Assembly: GCF_034006445.1 (NCBI RefSeq)
Contig: NZ_JAVESS010000023.1
Coordinates: 1 to 37,812, forward strand
Reading direction: 5' to 3'
Length of the DNA: 37,812 bases
Origin: Desulfovibrio sp.
Lineage (GTDB): Bacteria > Desulfobacterota > Desulfovibrionia > Desulfovibrionales > Desulfovibrionaceae
This document shows, in pieces, positions 16,323 to 24,119 of the stretch; positions within the stretch are counted from its first letter, which is position 1; the number at the start of each line of letters is the position of its first letter. Both the position numbers and the translations under genes were made by a program. Under the pieces are notes generated by a model that saw only the letters and a program-made list of their open reading frames with translations, was not told the origin of the DNA and searched no databases.

Positions 16323-16784
16323 CTACGCCGCTCCAGAAGGCAAACTACGCTTGCCCGTCAATTCTTCTATGTCTATGCGCACAATGGCAGTGCGTTTTAT
16401 GCTGGATTTGGGGGCAGGCTGCGGACACAGGGCCGCATAGCGCTGGGCGATGGCGTCCAGGGCGCGGCCTTTTTCGGCCTCGTCCTCAATAATGCAGGCC
16501 GTGCCTTTGCCGCAGAGAGACTTGAAGTAGGTGGTGGATTTTTTGCGATCGATGGTCACATCGGTCATGAGAGTAAAGGCCACGCGCGGGTTCTGGCGGA
16601 TACAGTCCAGCTTGCGTCCCTGAAGGTCGCAGTGGATATAGATGGCCTGGCCCTGACGCACAAAGTTCAGGGGCAGCACATAGGGATATTCGCCGTCGTG
16701 CATGGCCAGGCACAGATCGTCGACGGTGGAGAACATCTCGTCAAAAAAAGCCGGATCGTTACATTCGCATTTAACTTTACGCAC
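16323..16784 (-). CDS. Pyridoxamine 5'-phosphate oxidase-like FMN split-barrel protein (NimA-like)
   Basis: A 153-residue protein of the flavin split-barrel fold: FFDEMFSTVDDLCLAMHDGE, YPYVLPLNFVRQGQAIYIHC, NPRVAFTLMTD, YFKSLCGKGTACIIED. This pattern matches the NimA and PNPOx-like group, which bind FMN or heme and include nitroimidazole reductases. The substrate is unknown. The start is GTG at 16784 with AAGGAG 6 nt upstream. It lies 10 bp after the flavodoxin gene, so the two probably form an operon in which the flavodoxin feeds electrons to this flavoprotein (inference). Confidence 0.82.
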   Translation of the reverse strand: MRKVKCECNDPAFFDEMFSTVDDLCLAMHDGEYPYVLPLNFVRQGQAIYIHCDLQGRKLDCIRQNPRVAFTLMTDVTIDRKKSTTYFKSLCGKGTACIIEDEAEKGRALDAIAQRYAALCPQPAPKSSIKRTAIVRIDIEELTGKRSLPSGAA

Positions 16785-16794
16785 GTATGACTCC

Positions 16795-17307
16795 TTATTG
16801 GTGGAAGGCGGCGCGAGCCGCCGTCAGGCTGAGCAGCCAGCGCTGGCATGCGGCCTGCAGGTCCTCTGCATCGGGATGGCGGGCGGCTTCACGCAGGCGT
16901 TCCTGCCGGGCCGCGGTCATTGGATGGGTGCCCTTGCGTTGCGAGGCTGCCACAACCTGGGGGTTGACCTTGCCCTGGCACAAAAATCCGTCCAGTACGG
17001 TATTGCCACCCTGCTCAAGCAGGGCGGCCGTGGCACGCGAACAGCGCAGGGCGTGCTCAGACTGCGGCCATGCGCCCAGCGTGCCGAAATAAAACACGTT
17101 TTTATTGCGGATGGTCTGTATGTAGCGCTGTGCGCGGGCGTCAGGCAGGCCCTGTCGCACCCAAAAGCCCACGGCCAGCAGGTCGTATTCCTGCGGGGAG
17201 GGGGCGTGGCGCACGGCGTGGCAGGCAATGCCCGATGCTTCGGCCATGGCCTCCGCCACTTTGCGGGTATTGCCCGTGCAGGAAGAATAAACAATGCAGG
17301 CGCGCAT
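16795..17307 (-). CDS. Flavodoxin-family protein
   Basis: A 170-residue FMN flavodoxin-like protein. The phosphate-binding loop SSCTGNTRKVAEAM is at residues 8-21, DLLAVGFWVRQGLPD forms the second strand-loop, and VFYFGTLGAWPQSEHA resembles the isoalloxazine-contact region. The C-terminal third is helical. It is longer than classic flavodoxins only in this helical tail. Likely an electron carrier or flavodoxin-like reductase for the downstream FMN split-barrel protein. GAGGTAAGG precedes the ATG. Confidence 0.82.
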   Translation of the reverse strand: MRACIVYSSCTGNTRKVAEAMAEASGIACHAVRHAPSPQEYDLLAVGFWVRQGLPDARAQRYIQTIRNKNVFYFGTLGAWPQSEHALRCSRATAALLEQGGNTVLDGFLCQGKVNPQVVAASQRKGTHPMTAARQERLREAARHPDAEDLQAACQRWLLSLTAARAAFHQ

Positions 17308-17620
17308 GCCTTACCTCAATACCCTTGCTTGCCGGAGTTTTTCCAGCGGTTGAAACAGTGGGCTTTCACTGGATGTGACCCCAGGTGATCTTGCCACGAG
17401 TGACGCTGTTCTGCGTTGGTCAGAACCGGACTCGCAGTGGACGCAGCTTTCTAAGAACGCACTGGTTAAAGAGCCTCCGGAAACGCGCAGTTGTCTCGTT
17501 TGGCAAGGCGCGAACTTTTTTTGAAGCAGGAGTGGACTCTTCTGTCCTCGACTGTTTCAAAAAAAGTGAAGCAACGCAGCCAAGCGGAATAAATCAGCGT
17601 TTCCCCAGGGATAAAATGCC
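17308..17620. other. 313-bp spacer with repeat B4
   Basis: Repeat B4 covers 17466-17606. The rest, upstream of the flavodoxin gene, shows no gene and no clear promoter. Confidence 0.65.
17466..17606. repeat. Repeat B copy 4
   Basis: TTAAAGAGCCTCCGGAAACG ... AAATCAGCGTTTCCCC, in the same orientation as B1 and about 90% like it by eye. It ends 14 bp before the crp-like stop. Confidence 0.85.
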
Positions 17621-18352
17621 CTACCCCTGAGCCCTTTGCAGCAAGGCGTCGTGATCCAGCAGGGTGATGCAGCGGCGCTTGTGGTCAATGATGCCTGCGG
17701 ACGAAAGCGCGGAAAGTTCGCGGCTGAGGCTCTCGCGGCTGATGCCCATAAGGCGGGCCAGTATTTCCTGGGTGACGCCCAGGCGCAGGGTGGCGCTTTT
17801 TTCCATCTTGGAGCGGTGCAGCAGCCATGCGGCCACGCGTCCGGCCACGGATATGCGGCCCTGTGAACCGGCTATCTTGGTAATGAGCAGGCGCTGGCGC
17901 AGGCTCATGGCCCCCATGAGGCTGACGGCCAGCGGGGCGTTGTTTTCAAGCGTGTGCAGAAAGGCCCGGCGGTTGAGACTCAAGACCGTGGTGGGCTGGA
18001 GGGCCACGGCGGAAATGGGCAAGCCCCCTTCATAAAACAGCACGCCCACATCCAGAAATTTGCCGGTGTGTACAAGGTGCAGCACGCATTCCTTGCCCTG
18101 GCTGCTGTGGCGGCAGAGTTTGACCAGGCCGGAGAGCAGAAGCATGGCGTCCGCGCTTTCGTCGCCTTCCTGAAAAAGGGCCGTGCCGGGGGCGAATGTT
18201 TGCAGGCGCGCGTGCCGGGAAAGCGCATCTCTTTCATGGGGGGCAAGCGCGGCCAGCAGCCCCGTGCACAGGGCATCGGCCACGGTGGCGTGCAGTGCGT
18301 GTTCTTCGCCCATGACGGCGTCCATACGGGCGTTGTGCTGCGGAGATGACAT
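17621..18352 (-). CDS. Crp/Fnr-family transcriptional regulator
   Basis: A 243-residue regulator with an N-terminal cyclic-nucleotide-binding-type beta-roll (residues about 40-150: FAPGTALFQEGDESADAMLL, GKFLDVGVLFYEGG, ISAVALQPTTVLSLNRRAF), a dimer helix, and a C-terminal winged helix-turn-helix (residues about 190-240: LGVTQEILARLMGISRESLS, RELSALSSAGIIDH). The Cys arrangement of oxygen-sensing FNR is absent, so the effector is unknown; it could belong to the HcpR/Dnr-like groups of sulfate reducers. The ATG at 18352 has AGGAGG upstream. The longer frame to 18601 runs through the promoter and is rejected. Separated from the neighbours by repeats B4 and A3. Confidence 0.9.
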   Translation of the reverse strand: MSSPQHNARMDAVMGEEHALHATVADALCTGLLAALAPHERDALSRHARLQTFAPGTALFQEGDESADAMLLLSGLVKLCRHSSQGKECVLHLVHTGKFLDVGVLFYEGGLPISAVALQPTTVLSLNRRAFLHTLENNAPLAVSLMGAMSLRQRLLITKIAGSQGRISVAGRVAAWLLHRSKMEKSATLRLGVTQEILARLMGISRESLSRELSALSSAGIIDHKRRCITLLDHDALLQRAQG

Positions 18353-18417
18353 AAAACCTCCTGATTCCCTTTGTTGGGGCTGCCCTGCGACCGTTGGCCG
18401 GGGGAAAGCTTCGTGAC

Positions 18418-18446
18418 AGTGTAGCGGGCGTATAGCCAGTGTACAA
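18418..18446 (-). promoter_or_regulatory. Sigma70-type promoter of the Crp/Fnr-like gene
   Basis: On the minus strand TTGTAC (18441-18446), 17 bp, TACACT (18418-18423). A GTGT-TGT-ACAC dyad overlaps the -35 element and could be an operator. Confidence 0.5.
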
Positions 18447-18611
18447 CACAAACCCCCTCCCATTTCTGTGACTGCGCGCACAATTTCAGTGAGAGACGCA
18501 TTTATTCCCTGTGCAGCGGCAGTGACGTAATTGGTTGACAGACCGCCTGATTGCGCAGCCGCCGGAGCATCAAATAGTGAAAGACTCTGGCAATATAGCA
18601 AGGAACCATAA

Positions 18612-18672
18612 GAGTTTTAGGGGGTGGGGGCGTGGGGGAGGAGACCCTTTTACAAAAGGGTCCCTCCCCCAC
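18612..18672 (-). repeat. Repeat A copy 3
   Basis: AGTTTTAGGGGGTGGGGGCG ... AGGAGACCCTTTTACAAAAG and GGTCCCTCCCCC. Read on the minus strand, it lies downstream of fliS, about 200 bp from its stop. Confidence 0.85.
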
Positions 18673-18736
18673 ACCGCAATGCCACGGCAGCCGGGCAGTA
18701 CGCCAGCAGCCGCTCATGGGCGGCCCGTCAAACGAC

Positions 18737-18769
18737 AGGCCCCGCTTCTGTGGCGCAGAAGCGGGGCCT
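18737..18769. terminator. Strong hairpin downstream of fliS, possible terminator
   Basis: AGGCCCCGCTTCTG-TGGCG-CAGAAGCGGGGCCT, a 14-bp stem. No long T-run follows on either strand, so intrinsic termination is uncertain; repeat A3 lies just beyond. Confidence 0.5.
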
Positions 18770-18870
18770 GGAGATTATTGCCACGGCCTGTGGCGCGGGC
18801 TTGGCAAGCCCGCCGTGTTCATGGCCGGAAGGCTTCAGTGTTGCCGTAACAGCCTGATCCGGCGCAAACG

Positions 18871-19647
18871 TCAGCCGCGCGGGGGAACCTTGCCGTATGC
18901 CCCTGGCAGGCGGCCGGGAACAAAGCCATTGGGCGGCAGAATCCCCTGGCCCATGGCCTGGTCAAAAGACTGCACATGGGCCCGCGGCATATCCTGGGCC
19001 TGAGAGGGCACGGCATCGGGGGCCGCTGTTGCTGTCGCTGCGGGAGCGTCCTGCATGGCGGCGGGGGCAGGCGAATACCCCGGCAGGTTGGGCTGCGGCA
19101 TGGAAGCATCGGGAGCGCCCATGGCCTGGGGCGGCATCATGGCGCTGCGCCCGTAGGCCGCCTGGGCATGAGAACGCGGCACGGCCGCGCCCTGATGCTG
19201 CGTAATGGGCTGCGCCGTCTTGCTCATGGAACCCGCTGGCTGCATGCGGTTCGCTATGTCAGCGGCGGCCTTGCGCGCCTCTGGCGTTTCGATGATCTGG
19301 GCATAGGCTCCGCGCAGGCCGGACAGTATGCTTTCCACACTGTCGAGAGATTCCACGTCCATTTTGAGATTTGCGCGCAACAGACGGGCAGTGCAGAGCA
19401 GGTACAGGTTGTTGAGGTTGACTGCCAGGCTGCCGCCCTTGTCCATATTGAGGGATGCCGCCAACTCGTTAACAATGTCGATGACCTTTGAGATCATGAT
19501 GCCCTTGCCCGCAAAGTCCTTGGCCAGCATCTTGGTGCGTGCCTGCTGGATGTACTTGAGGGCTCCGTCATAGAGCATGAGCAGAAGTTGCCCCTGGTCG
19601 GTAGTGCCAACCTTGGTCTGAAAATACGCGTTTGCCGCCTTGTTCAT
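18871..19647 (-). CDS. fliS: FliS, flagellin export chaperone, with long C-terminal extension
   Basis: FliS binds the C-terminus of flagellin in the cytoplasm and prevents premature assembly. Residues 1-130 give a normal FliS domain: ANAYFQTKVGTTDQGQLLLM, LYDGALKYIQQA, NLNNLYLLCTARLLRANLK. The protein then runs on for about 125 residues of Pro/Gln/Ala/Met-rich, probably disordered sequence, so its 258 residues are twice the usual length. The extension may bind another export factor or regulator; that is speculation. It follows fliD by 26 bp, the standard fliD-fliS order. Confidence 0.92.
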   Translation of the reverse strand: MNKAANAYFQTKVGTTDQGQLLLMLYDGALKYIQQARTKMLAKDFAGKGIMISKVIDIVNELAASLNMDKGGSLAVNLNNLYLLCTARLLRANLKMDVESLDSVESILSGLRGAYAQIIETPEARKAAADIANRMQPAGSMSKTAQPITQHQGAAVPRSHAQAAYGRSAMMPPQAMGAPDASMPQPNLPGYSPAPAAMQDAPAATATAAPDAVPSQAQDMPRAHVQSFDQAMGQGILPPNGFVPGRLPGAYGKVPPRG

Positions 19648-19673
19648 ATATCTATCCTTGTGCGTGCCTGTTG

Positions 19674-22600
19674 CTAGCTGCTGCTGCTACTACTACTGCT
19701 GCTGCTCAGCTTAGCTATTTGCGATTCAAGCTGGGTCTGCATGCTTTTGTAGTTGTTCAGCAGAGTTTCCAGATTGGCGAAATATTTTTTCTGCCGGGTT
19801 TCCCAGAGCGCTATGCGATCCTGCTCCTGGCTGATCTTTTTATCTATGTTCTCCATAATGGACTTGTAGTTATTGCGCAAGACCATGAGAGCGCCGTTCT
19901 GCGATTTGAGGGCAATGGCGTCGGCATTATCGCCACCGGTGGAGGACAGGTTGACGTCATTGAATACCAGCTCACTTTTCAGAAAGCTGTTGACCGTTTG
20001 CACCATGCCTTCCTTGATGCGTATCTGGCCGGTATGTTCCCCTGCGCTCAAATCGTCGATGAGAAGGGACAAGCCGCGTCCGTCGCCCGAGCCAACGCTG
20101 TAGTAATAGCCAGCCTGGCTCAGGTCTCGCTTGGCCTCGACGCCGCCCACCATCACCTTTTCAATGTTGCCGCTGGCGTCAACGGTGTAACTTACATCGT
20201 ATGTTCCTGCTTTGGTGATGCCAGCCACGTGGCTGCCGTAGCGGAAAGACGAAGAGGTGCTGGAACCTGTGCCGTCGGTGCAGAAAAAATCCACCACGGC
20301 TTCCAGGTTGTTGGTGATCATGTCGGTGTAGTTTTTCTGATCCAACTGCTGCAAAGCAGCAATACTGGATGCAGGAGCTATCTCAAGCAGACCGAATTGG
20401 TCGCTGGCTTCGTTATTATTGACCTTGATGCCAAGGTTGGCCAGGTTGGACAATACGTCGCCAGAAAGCAGATCGTCAGCGCTGGTGCGGCTTTTAAAGC
20501 CTGGCGGCGACGAGCCAAGGAGGCTGTTGAGCCGCGATTTGAAAAGCTGCACACCGTAGTTGCCCTGAAGCAGGCCCCCCTTTTCAGCCGTGAGCTGCGA
20601 AGGGCTGTAGTTGTCGCTCGTGGACTGTTTCGGGTCGTTGGTGGTGGTTGCCTTGTCCTTGTCGTACTTGGTGTAGTCACGGATGGTCAGCAGGATGGAG
20701 TTTACGGCATCCAGAAATGTCTGGATGGATTTTTCCACCGAGGTGATGTCGGTGCTCACGCTGATGCGCGCCTGTCCCGTGTCCTGTATGGTAAAGACCA
20801 CGCCTTCGATGACGTCGCTGACGCTATTGGAAGCCGACTCCATTTCAATGGGCCAGTTGTCCACAGTAAAACGGGCATTGGTGGCCCGCTGGATATTCCA
20901 GTTGGAGGATTCGGCCACCTGACCCTTTATGCCGGGGCCACTGACGCTCTGCACGTTGGTGATGGCAAGAAAGCTTTGCCCGTCAGCCGCGCTTGTCCAG
21001 TCCGAGCCATCGGCCTTCACAAGCTTGGCTGTCGCACCGGCGGCCTGCGCGGAGGGGTCAGCCGCCAGCGTCTGCTGGATGGCGGTCACCACGTCCTGCA
21101 TGCTGGAGCCGCTGGCGATGGAGGGCACGCTAATCTGGGTGCCATCGTTAAGCGTGACCGTGTAGTTAAGATCAGGCTGCGTGGGGTCCAGAGTGTTGCC
21201 AGGTGTCAGCCCCGTGGCGAGGGTGGTGGTGGCCGTGCTGGTTGTCAGGCCGTCCATGCCGCCGCCCGTGCCCTGGCTCACATAAAACTGGACCGTATTG
21301 CCGAGCGAAAATGTCAGGTTGCCGTTGCCCGCAGTTGTGGGTGCAACGCCCGTCTTGGACTGTATCTCGTCCGCCAGGTCCTGATAGGTTTTGTTGTTGG
21401 CCAGGGTTATGGTCTGGGTAGCGCCAGTATTGTCGACAAAGGTGTAGGTAAAGTCCTTGCTGCCGTCGGCGCTGCTGCCGCCCAGCTTGTCGCCAAGCAT
21501 GCTGGCCTTGAAAGCAATGCTGGTGGTGGCGGAAGTCAGCCCCCCCACGCGATTGCCCATAGACGCCGCAGTCGTCGTGCTGGTGAACAGGGCGGTATCG
21601 GCAGCATTGGCGCTGGAATCAAAAGTGATGCCCGTGATATTGTTCAGGTTGATGGACCAGTTGCCGCTGCTGTCCATGCTCAGATCCGCCGACTTCATGC
21701 CAGTGACCTGGGCCATCTGGATGAGGGCGTCCTTGAGGTTGGTTCCTGCCTTGATGGTAAGCTGGCGCGTTCCGGTGGTGATGCCGTCATCGTACTGCAT
21801 CGTCATGGTCAGGTCAGACTGCAGCTTTGTGGCGCTGGGATTGCCCCCCACCGAGACCTTGGTGCTGGCCGCAACGGCTTTTTCGGTGGTGCTCGTGTTG
21901 CGCTGATACATGGCGGACACGCCCGTGAGGGTCAGATTGCCGCTGCTGTCCAGTGCGGCCACGTTGCGCCCTGTCTGGTTATTGATCGCGTCTGCCAGAT
22001 TCTGATTGGTCTTGTCGCCCGTGATGGAAACGGTGAATTTGGAACCGTCCTCCATGAGCAGATCATAGGCGTACTTATTGGGATTGGTGAGCGTTGCGCT
22101 GAGGTCCAGCGCGTTGTTGGTTTTCCACACTGACGTGCTGCCCGCCGAGTCCATGCCCACAAGGCCGCTGCTATGAATGACGAGATCGTTTTCCGCTCCC
22201 GTGCTTTTGCCAGCCACCTGGAAGACATACCCCGTCCCTGTCTGCACAATGCTGACCTTGACGCCCGGATTGTCCGTAGAATTGTTGACCATGCTGACAA
22301 AGGAATCCAGCGTGGTCTTGGGGGGCACCTTTATGCTCTTGGTGGTTCCGGCATAGGTGAAGGTAAAATACTGATCAACGCCGGAGTCATTGATGACGTC
22401 GGTTTTGGAGCTGAAGACGTGCCCTGTGTTGGCCCATACGGAATTATTGGCCATCTGCAACACGTTGACGCTGTGCTGCACGTCCTGCGCGGAAGCGTTG
22501 GCGACAGCCGTCAAGATGTTTGTATTGCTGCTGGTAACGTTTTTGGTGACAAAGCTGTTTTTGTTGCTAATGCCCGTGAGTACGTTGCTGGCTGTCTGCA

Positions 22601-22778
22601 CCTGCGTGATAATAGAGCCAAAGGCCTCATACCGCAGATTCCAGTCAGACTTCCAGGCAGTCAGATTGTTGAGCTGTGTGGACTCTACCTTTTTGAGCTT
22701 CGCAAGAACCTCGTCAAAATTGGTGTCCCAGCCACTCAGGTTGGAAACGGCGTTGGAACCGGATAAGCTGATGGCCAT
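19674..22778 (-). CDS. fliD: FliD, flagellar filament cap (hook-associated protein 2), very long
   Basis: Cap protein that helps flagellin fold at the filament tip. The N-terminal FliD_N region is clear (LSGWDTNFDEVLAKLKKVES, LRYEAFGSIITQVQTASNVL). A flagellin-hook IN-type repeat (KIKVPPKTTLDSFV-like) recurs several times through the middle. The C-terminal FliD_C domain includes ISVSTDITSVEKSIQTFLDA and the coiled-coil tail QEQDRIALWETRQKKYFANL. At 1034 residues it is far longer than the usual 450-700. The middle, Ser/Thr/Gly-rich region accounts for the excess. The last ten codons are all Ser (AGC/AGT triplets). A very long antisense open frame is a codon-bias shadow. Confidence 0.93.
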   Translation of the reverse strand: MAISLSGSNAVSNLSGWDTNFDEVLAKLKKVESTQLNNLTAWKSDWNLRYEAFGSIITQVQTASNVLTGISNKNSFVTKNVTSSNTNILTAVANASAQDVQHSVNVLQMANNSVWANTGHVFSSKTDVINDSGVDQYFTFTYAGTTKSIKVPPKTTLDSFVSMVNNSTDNPGVKVSIVQTGTGYVFQVAGKSTGAENDLVIHSSGLVGMDSAGSTSVWKTNNALDLSATLTNPNKYAYDLLMEDGSKFTVSITGDKTNQNLADAINNQTGRNVAALDSSGNLTLTGVSAMYQRNTSTTEKAVAASTKVSVGGNPSATKLQSDLTMTMQYDDGITTGTRQLTIKAGTNLKDALIQMAQVTGMKSADLSMDSSGNWSINLNNITGITFDSSANAADTALFTSTTTAASMGNRVGGLTSATTSIAFKASMLGDKLGGSSADGSKDFTYTFVDNTGATQTITLANNKTYQDLADEIQSKTGVAPTTAGNGNLTFSLGNTVQFYVSQGTGGGMDGLTTSTATTTLATGLTPGNTLDPTQPDLNYTVTLNDGTQISVPSIASGSSMQDVVTAIQQTLAADPSAQAAGATAKLVKADGSDWTSAADGQSFLAITNVQSVSGPGIKGQVAESSNWNIQRATNARFTVDNWPIEMESASNSVSDVIEGVVFTIQDTGQARISVSTDITSVEKSIQTFLDAVNSILLTIRDYTKYDKDKATTTNDPKQSTSDNYSPSQLTAEKGGLLQGNYGVQLFKSRLNSLLGSSPPGFKSRTSADDLLSGDVLSNLANLGIKVNNNEASDQFGLLEIAPASSIAALQQLDQKNYTDMITNNLEAVVDFFCTDGTGSSTSSSFRYGSHVAGITKAGTYDVSYTVDASGNIEKVMVGGVEAKRDLSQAGYYYSVGSGDGRGLSLLIDDLSAGEHTGQIRIKEGMVQTVNSFLKSELVFNDVNLSSTGGDNADAIALKSQNGALMVLRNNYKSIMENIDKKISQEQDRIALWETRQKKYFANLETLLNNYKSMQTQLESQIAKLSSSSSSSSSS

Positions 22779-22989
22779 AGGCGCCTCACATCAAGATATT
22801 TTATGTCTGGCGTGCGGGGCATATATGCCGGGCGCTGCCAGTGCGCTGTCAGTGTTGCAAGATGCGTGCAACTCTACGGGGCATTTTTTGCCCCCTGTCC
22901 GGGAGCGCGCCTGGGCAAAGGCTCAGAACCGTATAAAGGAAATAACGGCCGGAGGGCGAAAAAGTTTAGCGCAGGGGGCGACCAGCCTG

Positions 22990-23025
22990 GCGGCCCAGGC
23001 TGCGGCGCAGACAGCGGCGCAGTTG
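22990..23025. repeat. 12-bp tandem repeat, three units
   Basis: GCGGCCCAGGCT, GCGGCGCAGACA and GCGGCGCAGTTG in tandem. Same period and a similar unit to the array at 16211-16270. Confidence 0.65.
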
Positions 23026-23064
23026 TCGTGGCTCGCCGCACTCTTGCGCAGCGTTAACGCATTG

Positions 23065-23099
23065 AAAAAGCGGATGTACGCCATGTACATCCGCTTTTT
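23065..23099. terminator. Bidirectional hairpin terminator
   Basis: AAAAAGCGGATGTAC-GCCAT-GTACATCCGCTTTTT, an A-run and T-run on either side of a 10-bp GC-containing stem. It would stop minus-strand transcripts leaving mlaA before they reach fliD. Confidence 0.75.
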
Positions 23100-23170
23100 A
23101 CAGAAATTGTCTCAAAGCAGCGCCCGAACGCGCCGCCGTAACCGCATGGTTGTGCGCCAAACGGCAATAA

Positions 23171-23240
23171 GAATTTTAGGGGGAGGGGGCGTGGGGGAGG
23201 AGACCCTTTTGCAAAAGGGTCCCTCCCCCACAAAGCATTT
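23171..23240 (-). repeat. Repeat A copy 4
   Basis: ATTTTAGGGGGAGGGGGCGT ... GAGACCCTTTTGCAAAAGGG. Read on the minus strand, it begins 27 bp after the mlaA stop, much like A1 after trmFO. Confidence 0.85.
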
Positions 23241-23267
23241 CAAAAAAAGAGCATCAGCCCGTGCCGG

Positions 23268-24119
23268 CTAGCGTATGACCTGCGATTTACGGAAGTTCAC
23301 GTAAGCTTCGCGCATGGCAAGATAGGGATCAAGAGCCACGCTGTTCAGGTCTTCATACAGGGGCAGCACGTCGCCAAGGGCGTTGAAGCGAAGGCCGCCG
23401 CCCACGCCCGCCCCGAGTTCCCAGGGTTTCAGGTAAAAGAGCGGATCGGTAAAGAGGTCGCCCACGCGGCCAATGGTGTCGCGCGCGGAGCTGGGGCCAA
23501 TGATGGGCCACACCAGATAAAAGCCCTGGCCAATGCCCCAACGGCCCATGGTCTGGCCGAAGTCTTCACCCGTGGGATCAACGGGCACAATGGTTTTGTG
23601 TCCCTTGGCCACATCGGCGAGGCCCAGGCTTGATGTGGTGTTGATGACAAAGCGGCCAAACTCCACACCAGCTTCCATAAACCGGAATTGCAGGATGTTG
23701 TTCACAAAACGCACGGGAAAGAGGAGGTTTGAAAAGAAGTTTTTCAAACCGCCGCGCACCTGGTGCGGCGTGATGAATACCCATGCGTCATAGGCTGGTC
23801 TGGCAATGTACAGATAAAAGATGTCATTGAAGTGAAACCAGAAGCGGTTCCAGGGTTCAAGAGGGTCGGCGATGCTGCCGATGTCGGCTGTATCGTAGTC
23901 GTCCAGATCGTTGGCACTACGCAGGGAGGCGTAGGGCGTGACGGTAACGGCCCCGGCTGGCAGCATGGGCGCACCTCCGTAGACCGTGGAGGGAGCGGGG
24001 GACTGCCTGACGCCTTGAGCCGCCATGGCCTTGTTGCCGTCGAGCCCAAGGATGCCGACCAGCAGCAGGATGCCCAGCGTGAGCGTTTGCGCATGGCGCG
24101 CAAGGGAGTTATTTGGCAT
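23268..24119 (-). CDS. mlaA: MlaA (VacJ-like), outer membrane component of lipid-asymmetry system
   Basis: Sits in the outer membrane and removes mislocalised phospholipids from the outer leaflet, passing them to MlaC. The 283 residues include a signal peptide (about 1-33, ending AMAAQ). The core motifs are DPLEPWNRFWFHFNDIFYLY, ITPHQVRGGLKNFFSNLLFP, INTTSSLGLADVAKG, EDFGQTMGRWGIGQGFYLVW and PIIGPSSARDTIG. No Cys is present near the signal-peptide end, so unlike E. coli MlaA it is not a lipoprotein. The ATG at 24119 follows AGGA and overlaps the mlaC stop by 11 nt. Last gene of mlaDCA. Confidence 0.93.
   Translation of the reverse strand: MPNNSLARHAQTLTLGILLLVGILGLDGNKAMAAQGVRQSPAPSTVYGGAPMLPAGAVTVTPYASLRSANDLDDYDTADIGSIADPLEPWNRFWFHFNDIFYLYIARPAYDAWVFITPHQVRGGLKNFFSNLLFPVRFVNNILQFRFMEAGVEFGRFVINTTSSLGLADVAKGHKTIVPVDPTGEDFGQTMGRWGIGQGFYLVWPIIGPSSARDTIGRVGDLFTDPLFYLKPWELGAGVGGGLRFNALGDVLPLYEDLNSVALDPYLAMREAYVNFRKSQVIR

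Larger units (their letters stand above)
18353..18870. other. 518-bp spacer between fliS and crp-like gene
   Basis: Holds the crp-like promoter, repeat A3 (18612-18672) and a strong hairpin (18737-18769). No gene seen. Confidence 0.65.
22779..23267. other. 489-bp spacer upstream of fliD
   Basis: Contains a 12-bp tandem repeat (22990-23025), a bidirectional hairpin (23065-23099) and repeat A4. No clear sigma28 or sigma54 promoter was found for fliD; a GGCAGCGCCCGGC match to sigma54 has the wrong spacing. Confidence 0.6.

Noticed and set aside
19632..22133. 833-codon open frame on the plus strand
   Set aside because: Antisense to fliD in a GC-rich region; FliD motifs are clear on the minus strand, and the plus frame shows no family pattern or ribosome site.
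22820..22850. Sigma54 promoter for fliD
   Set aside because: GG and GC elements are one base closer than the -24/-12 spacing requires.
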